A DNA stretch of 12,968 nucleotides from Chloroflexota bacterium. Lineage in GTDB: Bacteria > Chloroflexota > Limnocylindria > Limnocylindrales > CSP1-4. The DNA is taken from assembly GCA_003158495.1 (NCBI GenBank), contig PMJT01000256.1, forward strand, positions 10,357 through 23,324, written 5' to 3'. The notes under the pieces were generated by a model that worked only from the letters and a program-made list of their open reading frames with translations, was not told the DNA's origin and made no database searches. Below, one piece after another: positions 1-7,532 of this stretch; within the stretch, counting starts at the first letter, position 1, and every line of letters begins with the position of its first letter. The position numbers were made by a program, and so were the translations under genes.

Positions 1-714
1 GTCGTCATGTTGTTCTCCGCGGTGATCGTGCAGATCGCCGGCTTCCTGTTCATCTGGACGATCTTCCAGCGCATCCCCACGATCAACGGCTGGAGCATGT
101 GGCAGGTCGTCATGATGTACGCCCTGATCTTCGTGACCGAAGGCGTCGGGTCGCTCTTCTTCGAAGGAACGTGGCGGCTCTCCAACCTCGTCTACACCGG
201 CCAGTTCGACCAGATGCTGGTGCGCCCACTTTCGCCGATCGTCCAGGTGCTGGCCAACGCCGTCGGCTTCAACGGCCTGGGGAACATCGTGACCGGCCTC
301 GTGCTGATCGTGATCGGGATCCTCAACACGCCGGTCCAGTGGACGCCGGGACGCCTCCTGATGCTGGTCATCCTGGTAGCGAGCGCGGCCACGATCCGAG
401 TCGCGATCAACCTGGGTTCGGCTGCCAGCGCCTTCTGGATTAAGGCCCCGTGGAGCATGGTGCCGATGTTCGTCCACCAGCTCGGCGAGTTCGCCAAGTA
501 CCCGATCACCATCTACTCAGTCGCGGTCCAGGCCCTGATCGTGATTGCGGTGCCCTTCGCGTTCGTGAGCTTCTTCCCCACCGCGTTCATTTTCGGCGTG
601 GAGGCATGGAGCATCCAGGGCCTGCTGACGCCGCTCGTGGCGATCTACTCCGTTGTCTTGGCCGTCTGGCTATTCCGTGTCGGCCTGCGCCGCTACGAGA
701 GCAGCGGGCACTGA
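1..714 (+). CDS. ABC-2 type transporter permease, 5'-truncated by window edge
   Basis: Integral membrane subunit of an ABC transporter, resembling the ABC-2 permease family once called DUF990 (PF06182); substrate unknown, export likely by family. The visible 237 residues hold about six hydrophobic segments, roughly residues 3-22, 34-54, 82-108, 118-142, 167-198 and 207-226, joined by short polar loops. The motif QMLVRPLSPI after the second segment and the ending FRVGLRRYESSGH are typical of these permeases. The frame is open to the first base of the window (GTC GTC ATG), and family members are usually about 260 residues, so the ATG at position 7 is probably internal and some 25 residues are missing. 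Members normally sit beside a second permease and an ATPase gene; those would lie upstream, outside the window. It ends with TGA; no hairpin terminator is evident after it. Confidence 0.85.
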   Translation, partial: VVMLFSAVIVQIAGFLFIWTIFQRIPTINGWSMWQVVMMYALIFVTEGVGSLFFEGTWRLSNLVYTGQFDQMLVRPLSPIVQVLANAVGFNGLGNIVTGLVLIVIGILNTPVQWTPGRLLMLVILVASAATIRVAINLGSAASAFWIKAPWSMVPMFVHQLGEFAKYPITIYSVAVQALIVIAVPFAFVSFFPTAFIFGVEAWSIQGLLTPLVAIYSVVLAVWLFRVGLRRYESSGH

Positions 715-1111
715 GTCCCGGGGCGGCGCGGTGGGCAGCGTGGCGGCGGCAGCGCGATGGGCACGTGTCAGGCCGCATGACCCGGATCGTGGGGCTCGCC
801 ACGCGGAGCGCGGGGCGCCTCGCTGCCGGATTCCAACCCGGGTGGCACGAGTCCACCTCGTGACCAGGCGGCACGGCCCCCGCCGAGAATGGACGGCCGT
901 TGAGCCGCCCAGCTGGGCGTGGACGGGAGCCAGGACTAGCCGCCCATCGACTCGCCGGGTCGCTTCGGGCCCGGACTTCGTGCACGGAGCCACTGGGATT
1001 GGAATCTGGCAGGACCTGCAGGACCTAGCGCCGGCGGCCAGGTGAGTCGCCACGCCGGCCGAGGTTCGAGGGCTCGCCACGCGGAGGCTGTGCTAGACTC
1101 CTCGCTCGCGT
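715..1111. other. Intergenic region before the tRNA; no gene seen
   Basis: Nearly 400 bases of very GC-rich sequence. Several frames are open on both strands, but all read as arginine- and proline-rich composition artefacts without recognisable domains or Shine-Dalgarno sites. It contains two exact copies of the 16-mer GGCTCGCCACGCGGAG, at 793-808 and 1071-1086, 278 bases apart. A possible tRNA promoter lies at its right end. Confidence 0.5.
1091..1099 (+). promoter_or_regulatory. Possible extended -10 promoter element for the tRNA
   Basis: TGCTAGACT fits an extended -10 box (TGn plus TAGACT) ending 12 bases before the mature tRNA 5' end, a plausible distance for a tRNA transcription start. 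No good -35 is visible 16-18 bases upstream, so this is a weak call. Confidence 0.35.
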
Positions 1112-1187
1112 GGGGATGTAGCTCAGCTGGGAGAGCACCGCGTTCGCATCGCGGGGGTCAGGGGTTCGAGTCCCCTCATCTCCACCA
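1112..1187 (+). tRNA. tRNA-Ala (anticodon CGC)
   Basis: Canonical 76-nt cloverleaf with CCA encoded at 1185-1187. The acceptor stem GGGGATG (1112-1118) pairs with CATCTCC (1177-1183) with one G-U, and the discriminator is A1184. The D-arm contains AGCTCAGCTGGGAGAGC. The anticodon stem CCGCG (1138-1142) pairs with CGCGG (1150-1154) around the loop TTCGCAT, giving anticodon CGC at 1145-1147, which reads GCG alanine codons. The T-arm is GGGG-TTCGAGT-CCCC. The gene stands alone, convergent with the minus-strand gene at 1375-2217. Confidence 0.97.
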
Positions 1188-1213
1188 TTTCTGCCGAGTT
1201 ATCCGCTATCGGG

Positions 1214-1233
1214 GCGTCAGGCATGCCTGACGC
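1214..1233. repeat. Perfect 20-nt palindrome downstream of the tRNA
   Basis: GCGTCAGGCATGCCTGACGC is its own reverse complement, centred between 1223 and 1224. It starts 27 bases after the tRNA. There is no T-run, so it is not a textbook intrinsic terminator; it could still end transcription for both converging units, or bind a dimeric protein. Confidence 0.6.
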
Positions 1234-1260
1234 GGACTTCGTCCGACGCGGACTTCGTCC
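1229..1260. repeat. Tandem 16-bp direct repeat (two copies) overlapping the palindrome
   Basis: GACGCGGACTTCGTCC occurs twice head to tail (1229-1244 and 1245-1260), followed by GAC as a truncated third start. Each unit contains CGGAC-TTC-GTCCG, able to form a 5-bp hairpin with a 3-nt loop. The first copy shares its first five bases with the 20-nt palindrome. Confidence 0.6.
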
Positions 1261-1374
1261 GACTCGGCCACCTCTGTCGTCCACGCCGAAGTCGAGCAGT
1301 ACGCGCGCGACGACTGCCGCAGAGAACCGCGGCCATGGCTCTAGCCGTTCGCGTCGCGTTTACCGCGATCGACT

Positions 1375-2217
1375 TCAGGGGAGCGGCGACCTGACCCAGT
1401 CGATCGCGACCTCGTTGTTGCGATCCGCCATGTTCACCGCGACGGCGAGCCGCACACCAGGGGCGACGGTCGCCAGCTTGGCCAGCGGCACACGATGACC
1501 GAAGACCGCCGGAAATGGGTTCTCGCCGGCCACGGTGACCTCGACCGTGAAGAGCCACATTGGGTCGTTCAGGCGCGAAGGATCGGCGTTCGGGTTGATG
1601 TCGCGGACCGTCTTGCCGAGGGGCGAGGCCGTGGTGATGACCGCCGTGCCATGAGTGCCGGTCGCCAGAATCTCATCCGCCTTGCCCCTGATCGTGCGCA
1701 TCTGGCCGCTCGCTACCGCACCGACCACGGCGCTGACCTGCCCAGCCACCGGCTGTCCGTTGGCATCGAATTGGAAGCTCAGGCCCTGCTTGCCATCATC
1801 GGGCGCCTCGGCTGTCTTTGCAGCCTGCAGGTCCTCAAGCCACTGCAGATCTGGGTCCGGGGCTGGCGTGGCGGGAGACCGTCCTTGAAGCGCGTCGTCG
1901 AAGGCCTGATCCTGCCTGGCCTTCTCAGCAGCAGGCGTCTTGGCCAGGAGGTTCGTTCGCGGGTCGGACTTGTCCCAGCGTACGCCGTGACTCTTGGCGT
2001 CGTATTCGATGCTGATGGTTTCGCCGTCTGAGGGAGGCCAGAAACCCTGGTCGATGAACGGCTACTTGATTGTGGCTCGAAATGGCTCACTTCCTTGCGG
2101 GTGAACCTCGACGACATACTCCTGGCGCCAGGTACCGAGGGCCTTGCTTCCCGTGTCGCGGCTCGCGACGACAACCCCTTCGGCCTTGACCCAGTGCTCT
2201 CCAAGTCCAAATGGCAT
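1375..2217 (-). pseudogene. Two-domain hypothetical protein gene with an in-frame TAG at codon 52
   Basis: ATG at 2215-2217 follows a good ribosome site (TAGGAG, seven bases upstream). The frame reads MPFGLGEHWVKAEGVVVASR to residue 51 (ending RATIK), meets TAG at 2062-2064, then continues in the same frame for 228 codons (PFIDQGFWPPSDGETISIEY onward) to TGA at 1375-1377. Sequence on both sides looks like real protein. The two halves look like diverged copies of one beta-rich domain: 'YVVEVHPQGSEPF...YDAKSHGVRWD' in the first and 'FTVEVTVAGENPF...VNMADRNNEVAIDW' in the second, joined by a linker rich in A, D, P and Q. Similar single-domain proteins, as I recall them, occur in actinobacteria and relatives without known function. 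The likely lesion is one base, GAG (Glu) to TAG. Translation of only the second domain from GTG at 1747-1749 is possible but lacks a clear Shine-Dalgarno site. It lies 93 bases downstream of the lipoprotein gene and may be co-transcribed with it. Confidence 0.7.
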
Positions 2218-2310
2218 CGCAGTCTCCTAAGCTCCGGGGAGAGCCCGCGGCGTGTCGATTGGAAGGACCGCGCCCTCCACCACCGACGGACCGTACTTCC
2301 TCATGCCCGA

Positions 2311-3075
2311 TCAGGTCGGGACGGCGACCACATTGGCCGGCTGAGTAACCTTGTTCGAGGCGTCGTTGATGTGCGTGATATCGAAACTGAAGCCGAAGCT
2401 TCCGGCCTGACCTCCAGAGGAGGCAGAGAAGCCGTAAATGCCGCTGACCGGGTAGTTGCCGTCCTTGGCAACCCACAGATCGGCCTGGAAATTGGCCGAA
2501 ACCCCGGCGATCGCCGAGTACACACTGCCAAGCGAGCTATCGCCCTTGTAGTGGACGCACTGGACGCCATTCTTCGTCTCGTCGCCCTGGACCTTGAAAT
2601 TGGTCGCGTTGGTGTCGAACCAGGTTCCGTAGTAGTTGTTCGGCAGAAGGCTGGTCAGTGTGGCGCTGGTCGCACCGGTGGCCATCCAGGTGCTGCCGTT
2701 GTCGCCCGAAGTCCAGCCCTGGGTGCCGATCACCACGTACTGCGCGCCGTAGGCATTCAAGGACATTGACTTGGTCGGTGTATTGATGACGGTGCCCGTG
2801 ATCTGGAGCGAGCCGGTGTCCGCGGGTGTCGCAGCCCCTCCCGTCTGCGACCCGGACACCGATTCCGTGAACTGGCAGCTGGTCAGAGTATCGAGATTGC
2901 TGGACAGACCAGAGATCAGCGAGCTCCCGCCAGTGCCGCCGTTGCCGGCCGTGGTGCCGGGGAGGTTGCCGGGGAGGTTTGGCACCGAGGTCGAGCTACC
3001 GCATGCGGCGGCCACGAGGCCGACTGCCAGCCCGATGGCGACAAGCCTGCGCAGCCCAGTTCCGGGCAGGGTCAT
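2311..3075 (-). CDS. Secreted lipoprotein, possibly LppX/LolA-like
   Basis: 254 residues. The N-terminus is a lipoprotein signal: Arg9-Arg10, a hydrophobic stretch at residues 11-24 and the lipobox VAAAC with Cys25 as the predicted lipidated residue. A Gly/Thr/Ser/Pro-rich tether (about 26-52) follows. The mature domain has repeating polar beta-like segments, including 'VIGTQGWTSGDNGSTW' and a paired 'LQITGTVINTPTKSM', reminiscent of LppX/LprG- or LolA-type lipid-binding beta sheets; that family call is inference. It should sit on the outer face of the cytoplasmic membrane. ATG at 3073-3075 is preceded by a strong GAGGAGG. No catalytic motif is visible. The interrupted gene follows in the same direction, so both may handle the cell envelope, but nothing links them functionally beyond position. 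Confidence 0.8.
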   Translation of the reverse strand: MTLPGTGLRRLVAIGLAVGLVAAACGSSTSVPNLPGNLPGTTAGNGGTGGSSLISGLSSNLDTLTSCQFTESVSGSQTGGAATPADTGSLQITGTVINTPTKSMSLNAYGAQYVVIGTQGWTSGDNGSTWMATGATSATLTSLLPNNYYGTWFDTNATNFKVQGDETKNGVQCVHYKGDSSLGSVYSAIAGVSANFQADLWVAKDGNYPVSGIYGFSASSGGQAGSFGFSFDITHINDASNKVTQPANVVAVPT

Positions 3076-3248
3076 CAGGTCTCCTCCTCTTCAATTCCTC
3101 GGGTTGACGGGCGTGGGATAGACCGGCCGAGTGGCCGCGAATCTAACCGAACCGGTCGGTCGATCGCGCGTCCGGACCCACCCGTCCCGCCAGCCAGCGT
3201 CGCTGGCGTCCGTCGCGCATCCCGCTGGCCGTCCAGGCCGGGTCCGCT

Positions 3249-3857
3249 CTACTCGTCCCCTTCGATCCAGCCCTGGCGCTGGGCCACGCGCACGAGCGAT
3301 GTCCGACTGCTCACGTCGTAGCGGTCGAACATCCGCCGGAGCTGGCTCTCGACGGTCTTGATTTGAAGAGACAGGACTTCGGCGATATCGGCGTTGGACC
3401 GACCATCGGCGACGAGTGCCAGGATCTGGGCTTCGCGCGGCGTCGGCGGTCGCAGGGCGGCCCGAGCCGAGCGACGGACCGCATCGGGGAAGGCCGTCCC
3501 ACCCGAGGCCACCTTCCGTACGGCGGTGAGGATCTCATCGATCGTCGCCATCTTTGACAGAAAGCCCTTCGCGCCGTGCTCGACTGCGGCGGCGTAGTAG
3601 CTCGGGTAGGAGTAGGCACTCAGCATGATGAAGGCCGGGCCCGGCGTGTGACGGGCCAGAATCTCCAACCCGTCTACGGCTCCGGCGAGGCGGATGTCGC
3701 ACAGGATGACGTCGGGCGACTCGGATTCGATCAGCCGCTCAGCCGCGACGCTGTCGCGGGCAGTTCCGACGACCGCCACATCCGTCTCGCCCTTCATGAG
3801 CGCCGTCAACCCTTCGGCGATGGCCGGGTGATCCTCCAGGATCGCAAGCCGGATCAT
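3249..3857 (-). CDS. LuxR/NarL-family response regulator
   Basis: 202-residue DNA-binding response regulator, the usual family length. The receiver domain (about 1-118) has acidic residues E8 and D9, phospho-acceptor D54 in 'VILCDIRL', switch residue S80 in 'IMLSAYSY' and conserved K102 in 'GFLSKM'. A LuxR-type helix-turn-helix spans about 139-191, with TPREAQILALVADGRSN, DIAEVL and the recognition-helix segment KTVESQLRRMFDRY. The expected partner is the sensor kinase just upstream: the kinase TGA and this ATG overlap as ATGA (3854-3857), so the two are very likely translationally coupled. It ends with TAG. Target genes are not evident from the window; upstream regions of the kinase or the diguanylate cyclase are candidates only. 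Confidence 0.95.
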   Translation of the reverse strand: MIRLAILEDHPAIAEGLTALMKGETDVAVVGTARDSVAAERLIESESPDVILCDIRLAGAVDGLEILARHTPGPAFIMLSAYSYPSYYAAAVEHGAKGFLSKMATIDEILTAVRKVASGGTAFPDAVRRSARAALRPPTPREAQILALVADGRSNADIAEVLSLQIKTVESQLRRMFDRYDVSSRTSLVRVAQRQGWIEGDE

Positions 3858-6800
3858 GCTCTCTCGCCCGCTTCGAGTCCGATTCCCACCTCGTCAGATT
3901 CCTTGACCTTCCCCGTGGGAAGGCGGACCACCATCACCGTGCCCTCGCCGAGGCTGGACGCAGCATCGATCGTGCCGCCGTGTGCGGTCACGATCTCGCG
4001 CGCCAGGTAGAGACCCAGGCCCAGCCCCGCCGAAGGCTTGTGGCCGATCAACGCATACGGCTGGAAGAGTTGGGGCAACACGTCGCTGGGGATCCCCGGG
4101 CCGTGGTCGCGGACTTCCACCGTCGCGAATGAACCCGACCGGCGCACGCTTACGTCTATGGTCGACGTCGCGGCGTGCTCGATCGCGTTGGCGAGCAGGT
4201 TGACAAAGACCTGCTCGAGCCGGCCCGCGTCCGCGCGCACGGTAATCGCTCCGCGAGTGGGCTCCATGTTTATCGGGGGCGCCTTGGGCAACGTTTCGGC
4301 GACCGCAATCGCGTCGTTCACGACCGACACGAGGTCGATTGGCCTGGCCACCAGCTCCAGTCGACCGGCCTGGATGCGGCTGACGTCGAATAGGCGTTCG
4401 ACAAGATCGCCGGCCTTCCGGGTCTGAATGAGTGCCCGAGTCAAGTAGGCGCGGGCCTGGTTGGGGTCCTTGTGCTCGAGATAACGATCGACGAGCTGGA
4501 GATAGCCGTGTAGCGCAGCCACTGGTGTCTTGAGCTCGTGGCCCGCCGCGGCCATCAATCGCTCCAGGCTGAGCCGCATCGTGCGCTCGGACAGGTCCCG
4601 GATGGCCACTACTCCGCCCCAGGTCCTGTCGCCGGCCGTCAGCGGCTCGGCAACGGCCTCGAACCACCGCCGCGTTCCGTCGGGCCCGGTCATCGCGAAT
4701 TCCATCCGGAACCGCTCGCCGCGCGCGGCCCGTTCGAGCGGCCGTTCGTCCGAAGGAAGTGGCAGCCCGGCGGCGTCCTCGGGCTCAACCGCGTTATCTT
4801 CGGCCGAGACGCCGAAAAGCCGGTCGTAAGCGTCGTTCGTGACGACGATCTTCGCGTCGTGATCCACAGCGACGACCGCGTCCCCGAGGCTGGCGAGGAT
4901 CGATCGCAGGCGATCATGCTCCTCCTGAAGGCTCAACCTCTCCTGTTCGAGGGTCGCCGTCTGGACGCTGAGCTGATCCGTGCGCATGGCGAGGTCCTCG
5001 TTTGCGACGCGGAGTTCCTCGATGCTCGCGGTCAACTCCTCGTTGAGTGTTTCGAGTTCCTCGTTTGTAGCCTGGAATTCCTCGTTGACCGTTTCCACTT
5101 CTTCGCGGGTGGCCTGCGCGTCTTCGCTGGCGACGAGCATCGACTCGTTGCCGGCCCGAAGCTCGGCGACAAGGGCGGCCAGCTCTTCGTTGGCTCGGAG
5201 GAGCCGCGCATTCGTGACCACCGCCTTCTCGAGCCGCTGCCTGGTGCGTGCGTCGGCCCGACGCTCGTGCTCGAGCCGACTGACGTCCGTGAGCTCGACG
5301 ACCGCGCCCTCGATGGCCTGCGGATCGACGCGGTACGGCCGGACGGTGGCCTCGATGAAGTGCGTCGTCTCGCTGGCGGCGTCGACGGGCTCCACTTCGA
5401 AGACCGCCAAGGCGGTCTTGCCGGCCAGAGCGGAGTCGATCGCGGCCCGGATCGTGCTCGGCGGCAGCGCCTCGGCAAGATGGACGAAGTCCTGGTCATA
5501 TGCGGTGCCGTGGATGCCGAGCATGTGACGGGCCGCGGAGTTTATGCGCAGGATGTAGTAACGCTGATCGACCACGACAATACCAACCGTCAGGTCAAGC
5601 AGCAGGCTATCCGCCGATGCCGACGACTCGGCCACCCTCCGGGCCTGTCGATGGGTGACCCGAATGGCCTGGTCGAGCCGCGTTTCATGGGTCCGACGCG
5701 CGTGAATCGCGGAGGATCGCCCCAGTGGAATGACAGTGTTCCCGGGCAGCCGCCGAAAAATCCGCAATCGCGCGTTCTCCTGATCAAACGGTTCCGGAAG
5801 AGCCATCACGGATTCGGAGGTGCCCAGGACCAGCCGCCCGCCCGCCCGCAGCGAGAACGCAAAGGTCTCGAGGGCAGACCGCTGCATAGGGACGGCGAAG
5901 TAGATGAGGACGTTCCGGCAGAGCAGCAGGTCTATCTTCGGGAAGGGCGCCCGTTCGCCCAGATCGTGCTCGCCGAAAACCATCAGGGCTCGCAGCCGCT
6001 TGCCTACCTCGTACCCGCTCCCCGACTTGACGAAATAGCGATCTCGAGCGCCGGCCGGAAGTGACTTGAGGGCGACAGCCGGATAGATGCCGCGGCGGGC
6101 GAAGGCGACGGCATCGCGGTCTATGTCCGTGCCGAAGATCCGGACATCGGGCCACGGGAGGTCGTCTCCGAGCGCCTCGGCGACGATGATCGCCAGCGAG
6201 TAGGCCTCCTCGCCGGTCGAGCAGCCGGCCGACCAGATGCGGAGCTCTCTTCCTTCGCGCCGAGCCTCGTCGATGAGTTCGGGCAGGACTCGATCGCGCA
6301 GGTAGTCGAAGACCTTCGGGTCGCGGAAGAACTCGGTCACCTTGATCAGGAGGCTGTTTACCAGCCGGGCGTACTCATGCGAATCGGACTCCATGTGAGC
6401 TACGTACGCAGCCAGCGTTGGGCGATGTGTGGCGTTCATCCGACCGTGCAATCGCCGCTGAATCGTCGCCGGCTTGTAGCTGGCGAAGTCGATGCCGCTG
6501 CGCTCGTGTATGCGCTCGAGCAGCTTGTTCAATTCCTCCCGCTCGCGTCCTTCCGGGGAGCTGCTTCCGGCCGCCATAAGGTCGCACAGGACGGATCCGA
6601 TGGAATCGAGGTCCGCCGTCGCGTCGACGAGCGAGGGCGGGATGGAACTCGGCATGGACGGGAACATCGCGGTCGCCGGGTTCTCTATTACGACGACTCC
6701 TCCGGCCTGTTTGACGTGCCAGGCTCCCGAGGACCCATCCGATCCGCTGCCGGTCAGGATCACTGCGATGAGTCCGGGGCCGAACACCCTGGCGGCGCTC

Positions 6801-7144
6801 TCGAACAGGACATCGATGGACGGGGCGACGGCGCCTGCCTTGGCCGGGTGAAGCCGAAGATCGCCGTGGCTGATCTCTACGATCCGGTTAGAGGGAACGA
6901 CGAAGATGACGCCGTCCTCAAGGGCTTCCCGCTCCTCGACCACCCGGACGGGCAGAGTCGCATGGCGCGCCAGGATCTCGTGGAGGTGGCTGGGGCGGCG
7001 CGGATCGAGATGCTGCGCGATCACGATCGGGGCCGGGAAGTCCGCCGGCAGGCTGGCGACCACGCGCGAGAGCGCCTCGATGCCGCCCGCCGATGATCCG
7101 ATCACCACGAGCTGAGATTCGCCCTGGATCGCCGAAGGCACCAC
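3854..7144 (-). CDS. CheB-CheR-PAS-PAS-HisKA-HATPase hybrid sensor histidine kinase
   Basis: 1,096 residues from the GTG at 7142-7144. Domains in order: CheB methylesterase (about 12-190) with catalytic Ser18 in GSSAGG, His45 in AQHLDP and Asp136 in TGSGSDG; CheR methyltransferase (about 205-465) with TEFFRD, the SAM-binding SAGCSTGEEAYSLA and RNVLIYF; PAS (about 511-627); a long coiled coil (about 628-748) with NEEFQATNEELETLNEEL; a second PAS (about 749-855); HisKA with H-box His869 in AAGHELKTPVAALHGY; HATPase with N-box NLLANAIEHA (Asn986), DHGPGIP and GLGLGL. This order matches the known CheB/CheR fusion kinase family; the CheB receiver domain is absent. No membrane segment is seen, so it should be cytosolic. 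The frame extends upstream to a TTG at 7276, but those 44 residues are Arg/Pro-rich and precede the normal CheB start, so I reject them. It is coupled to the response regulator by ATGA. Confidence 0.93.
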   Translation of the reverse strand: MVPSAIQGESQLVVIGSSAGGIEALSRVVASLPADFPAPIVIAQHLDPRRPSHLHEILARHATLPVRVVEEREALEDGVIFVVPSNRIVEISHGDLRLHPAKAGAVAPSIDVLFESAARVFGPGLIAVILTGSGSDGSSGAWHVKQAGGVVVIENPATAMFPSMPSSIPPSLVDATADLDSIGSVLCDLMAAGSSSPEGREREELNKLLERIHERSGIDFASYKPATIQRRLHGRMNATHRPTLAAYVAHMESDSHEYARLVNSLLIKVTEFFRDPKVFDYLRDRVLPELIDEARREGRELRIWSAGCSTGEEAYSLAIIVAEALGDDLPWPDVRIFGTDIDRDAVAFARRGIYPAVALKSLPAGARDRYFVKSGSGYEVGKRLRALMVFGEHDLGERAPFPKIDLLLCRNVLIYFAVPMQRSALETFAFSLRAGGRLVLGTSESVMALPEPFDQENARLRIFRRLPGNTVIPLGRSSAIHARRTHETRLDQAIRVTHRQARRVAESSASADSLLLDLTVGIVVVDQRYYILRINSAARHMLGIHGTAYDQDFVHLAEALPPSTIRAAIDSALAGKTALAVFEVEPVDAASETTHFIEATVRPYRVDPQAIEGAVVELTDVSRLEHERRADARTRQRLEKAVVTNARLLRANEELAALVAELRAGNESMLVASEDAQATREEVETVNEEFQATNEELETLNEELTASIEELRVANEDLAMRTDQLSVQTATLEQERLSLQEEHDRLRSILASLGDAVVAVDHDAKIVVTNDAYDRLFGVSAEDNAVEPEDAAGLPLPSDERPLERAARGERFRMEFAMTGPDGTRRWFEAVAEPLTAGDRTWGGVVAIRDLSERTMRLSLERLMAAAGHELKTPVAALHGYLQLVDRYLEHKDPNQARAYLTRALIQTRKAGDLVERLFDVSRIQAGRLELVARPIDLVSVVNDAIAVAETLPKAPPINMEPTRGAITVRADAGRLEQVFVNLLANAIEHAATSTIDVSVRRSGSFATVEVRDHGPGIPSDVLPQLFQPYALIGHKPSAGLGLGLYLAREIVTAHGGTIDAASSLGEGTVMVVRLPTGKVKESDEVGIGLEAGERA

Positions 7145-7153
7145 TATGCCGAC

Positions 7154-7159
7154 ATTATG
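7154..7159 (-). promoter_or_regulatory. Possible -10 element for a near-leaderless kinase transcript
   Basis: On the minus strand CATAAT lies nine bases before the proposed GTG start at 7144, and no Shine-Dalgarno site intervenes. That spacing would put the transcription start almost at the start codon, giving a leaderless or very short-leader mRNA. No good -35 box is visible, so the call is weak. Confidence 0.25.
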
Positions 7160-7294
7160 GGGCCGACCGACCCGATACGGGCGTGGCGCCCGAACCTGGC
7201 GCACCCTGGCTCGGGACCACCGGCGGGGCGCGGCGCCACGGGCACCTACGCCGCGGCGCTCCACGCCGGGACTCAACGCCGAGGTGAGGGCGCC

Positions 7295-7308
7295 GGGTTT
7301 TCATCCTC
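7295..7308 (-). repeat. 14-nt motif GAGGATGRAAACYC, copy 1
   Basis: Minus-strand GAGGATGAAAACCC, about 150 bases upstream of the kinase start and in sense with it. It is flanked by GCCGG on the left and CCGGC on the right, so the core would lie in the loop of a 5-bp hairpin. Confidence 0.45.
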
Positions 7309-7448
7309 GCCGGCACATCCGCCCAGAGGCACCATCCACCTTGACGCGGCCTCGACACAGCGGCAACGGGAAACGGCGCCGGGTCGTCAGCGAGACACAG
7401 GCGGCCCAACCAAGTCGCCTGTTGCGATCCACCGCCGTGCACTATTCG

Positions 7449-7483
7449 CGATCGACGGACCACTTCTCCCGGCCCGTCGATCG
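7449..7483. repeat. 10-bp perfect inverted repeat
   Basis: CGATCGACGG (7449-7458) and CCGTCGATCG (7474-7483) are exact reverse complements separated by 15 bases. No T-run follows on either strand. It could be an operator-type dyad or an RNA hairpin in either leader. Confidence 0.5.
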
Positions 7484-7518
7484 ATTCCCACGATCAACCG
7501 AAGCCCCGATTCGGGCGC

Positions 7519-7532
7519 GGGTTTCCATCCTC
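7519..7532 (-). repeat. 14-nt motif GAGGATGRAAACYC, copy 2
   Basis: Minus-strand GAGGATGGAAACCC, about 375 bases upstream of the kinase start and in sense with it. It differs from copy 1 at one base. CGC-type flanks on both sides can pair, again placing most of the core in a loop. A perfect 14-nt palindrome, GGGAGTCGACTCCC (7535-7548), lies next to it. Confidence 0.45.

Noticed and set aside
653..1080. Overlapping open frames on both strands before the tRNA
   Set aside because: Mutually overlapping, Arg/Pro-rich, without domains or ribosome sites; treated as composition artefacts.
1112..1263. tRNA-associated integration site of a mobile element
   Set aside because: No second copy of the tRNA 3' end and no integrase gene were found in the window.
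1495..2031. Long plus-strand open frame opposite the interrupted gene
   Set aside because: It is the antisense shadow of a minus-strand sequence that reads as good protein; its own product lacks domains and a ribosome site.
4538..6064. 508-codon plus-strand open frame
   Set aside because: Lies wholly inside the CheB-CheR kinase on the opposite strand, whose motifs are unambiguous; high GC keeps the antisense frame open.
7145..7276. N-terminal extension of the kinase from TTG at 7276
   Set aside because: The 44 residues are Arg/Pro-rich, precede the normal start of CheB and have no ribosome site.
7295..7532. CRISPR array, because of the repeated GTTTYCATCC-like strings
   Set aside because: Only two copies here, about 220 bases apart and not identical, with no regular spacers and no cas genes.
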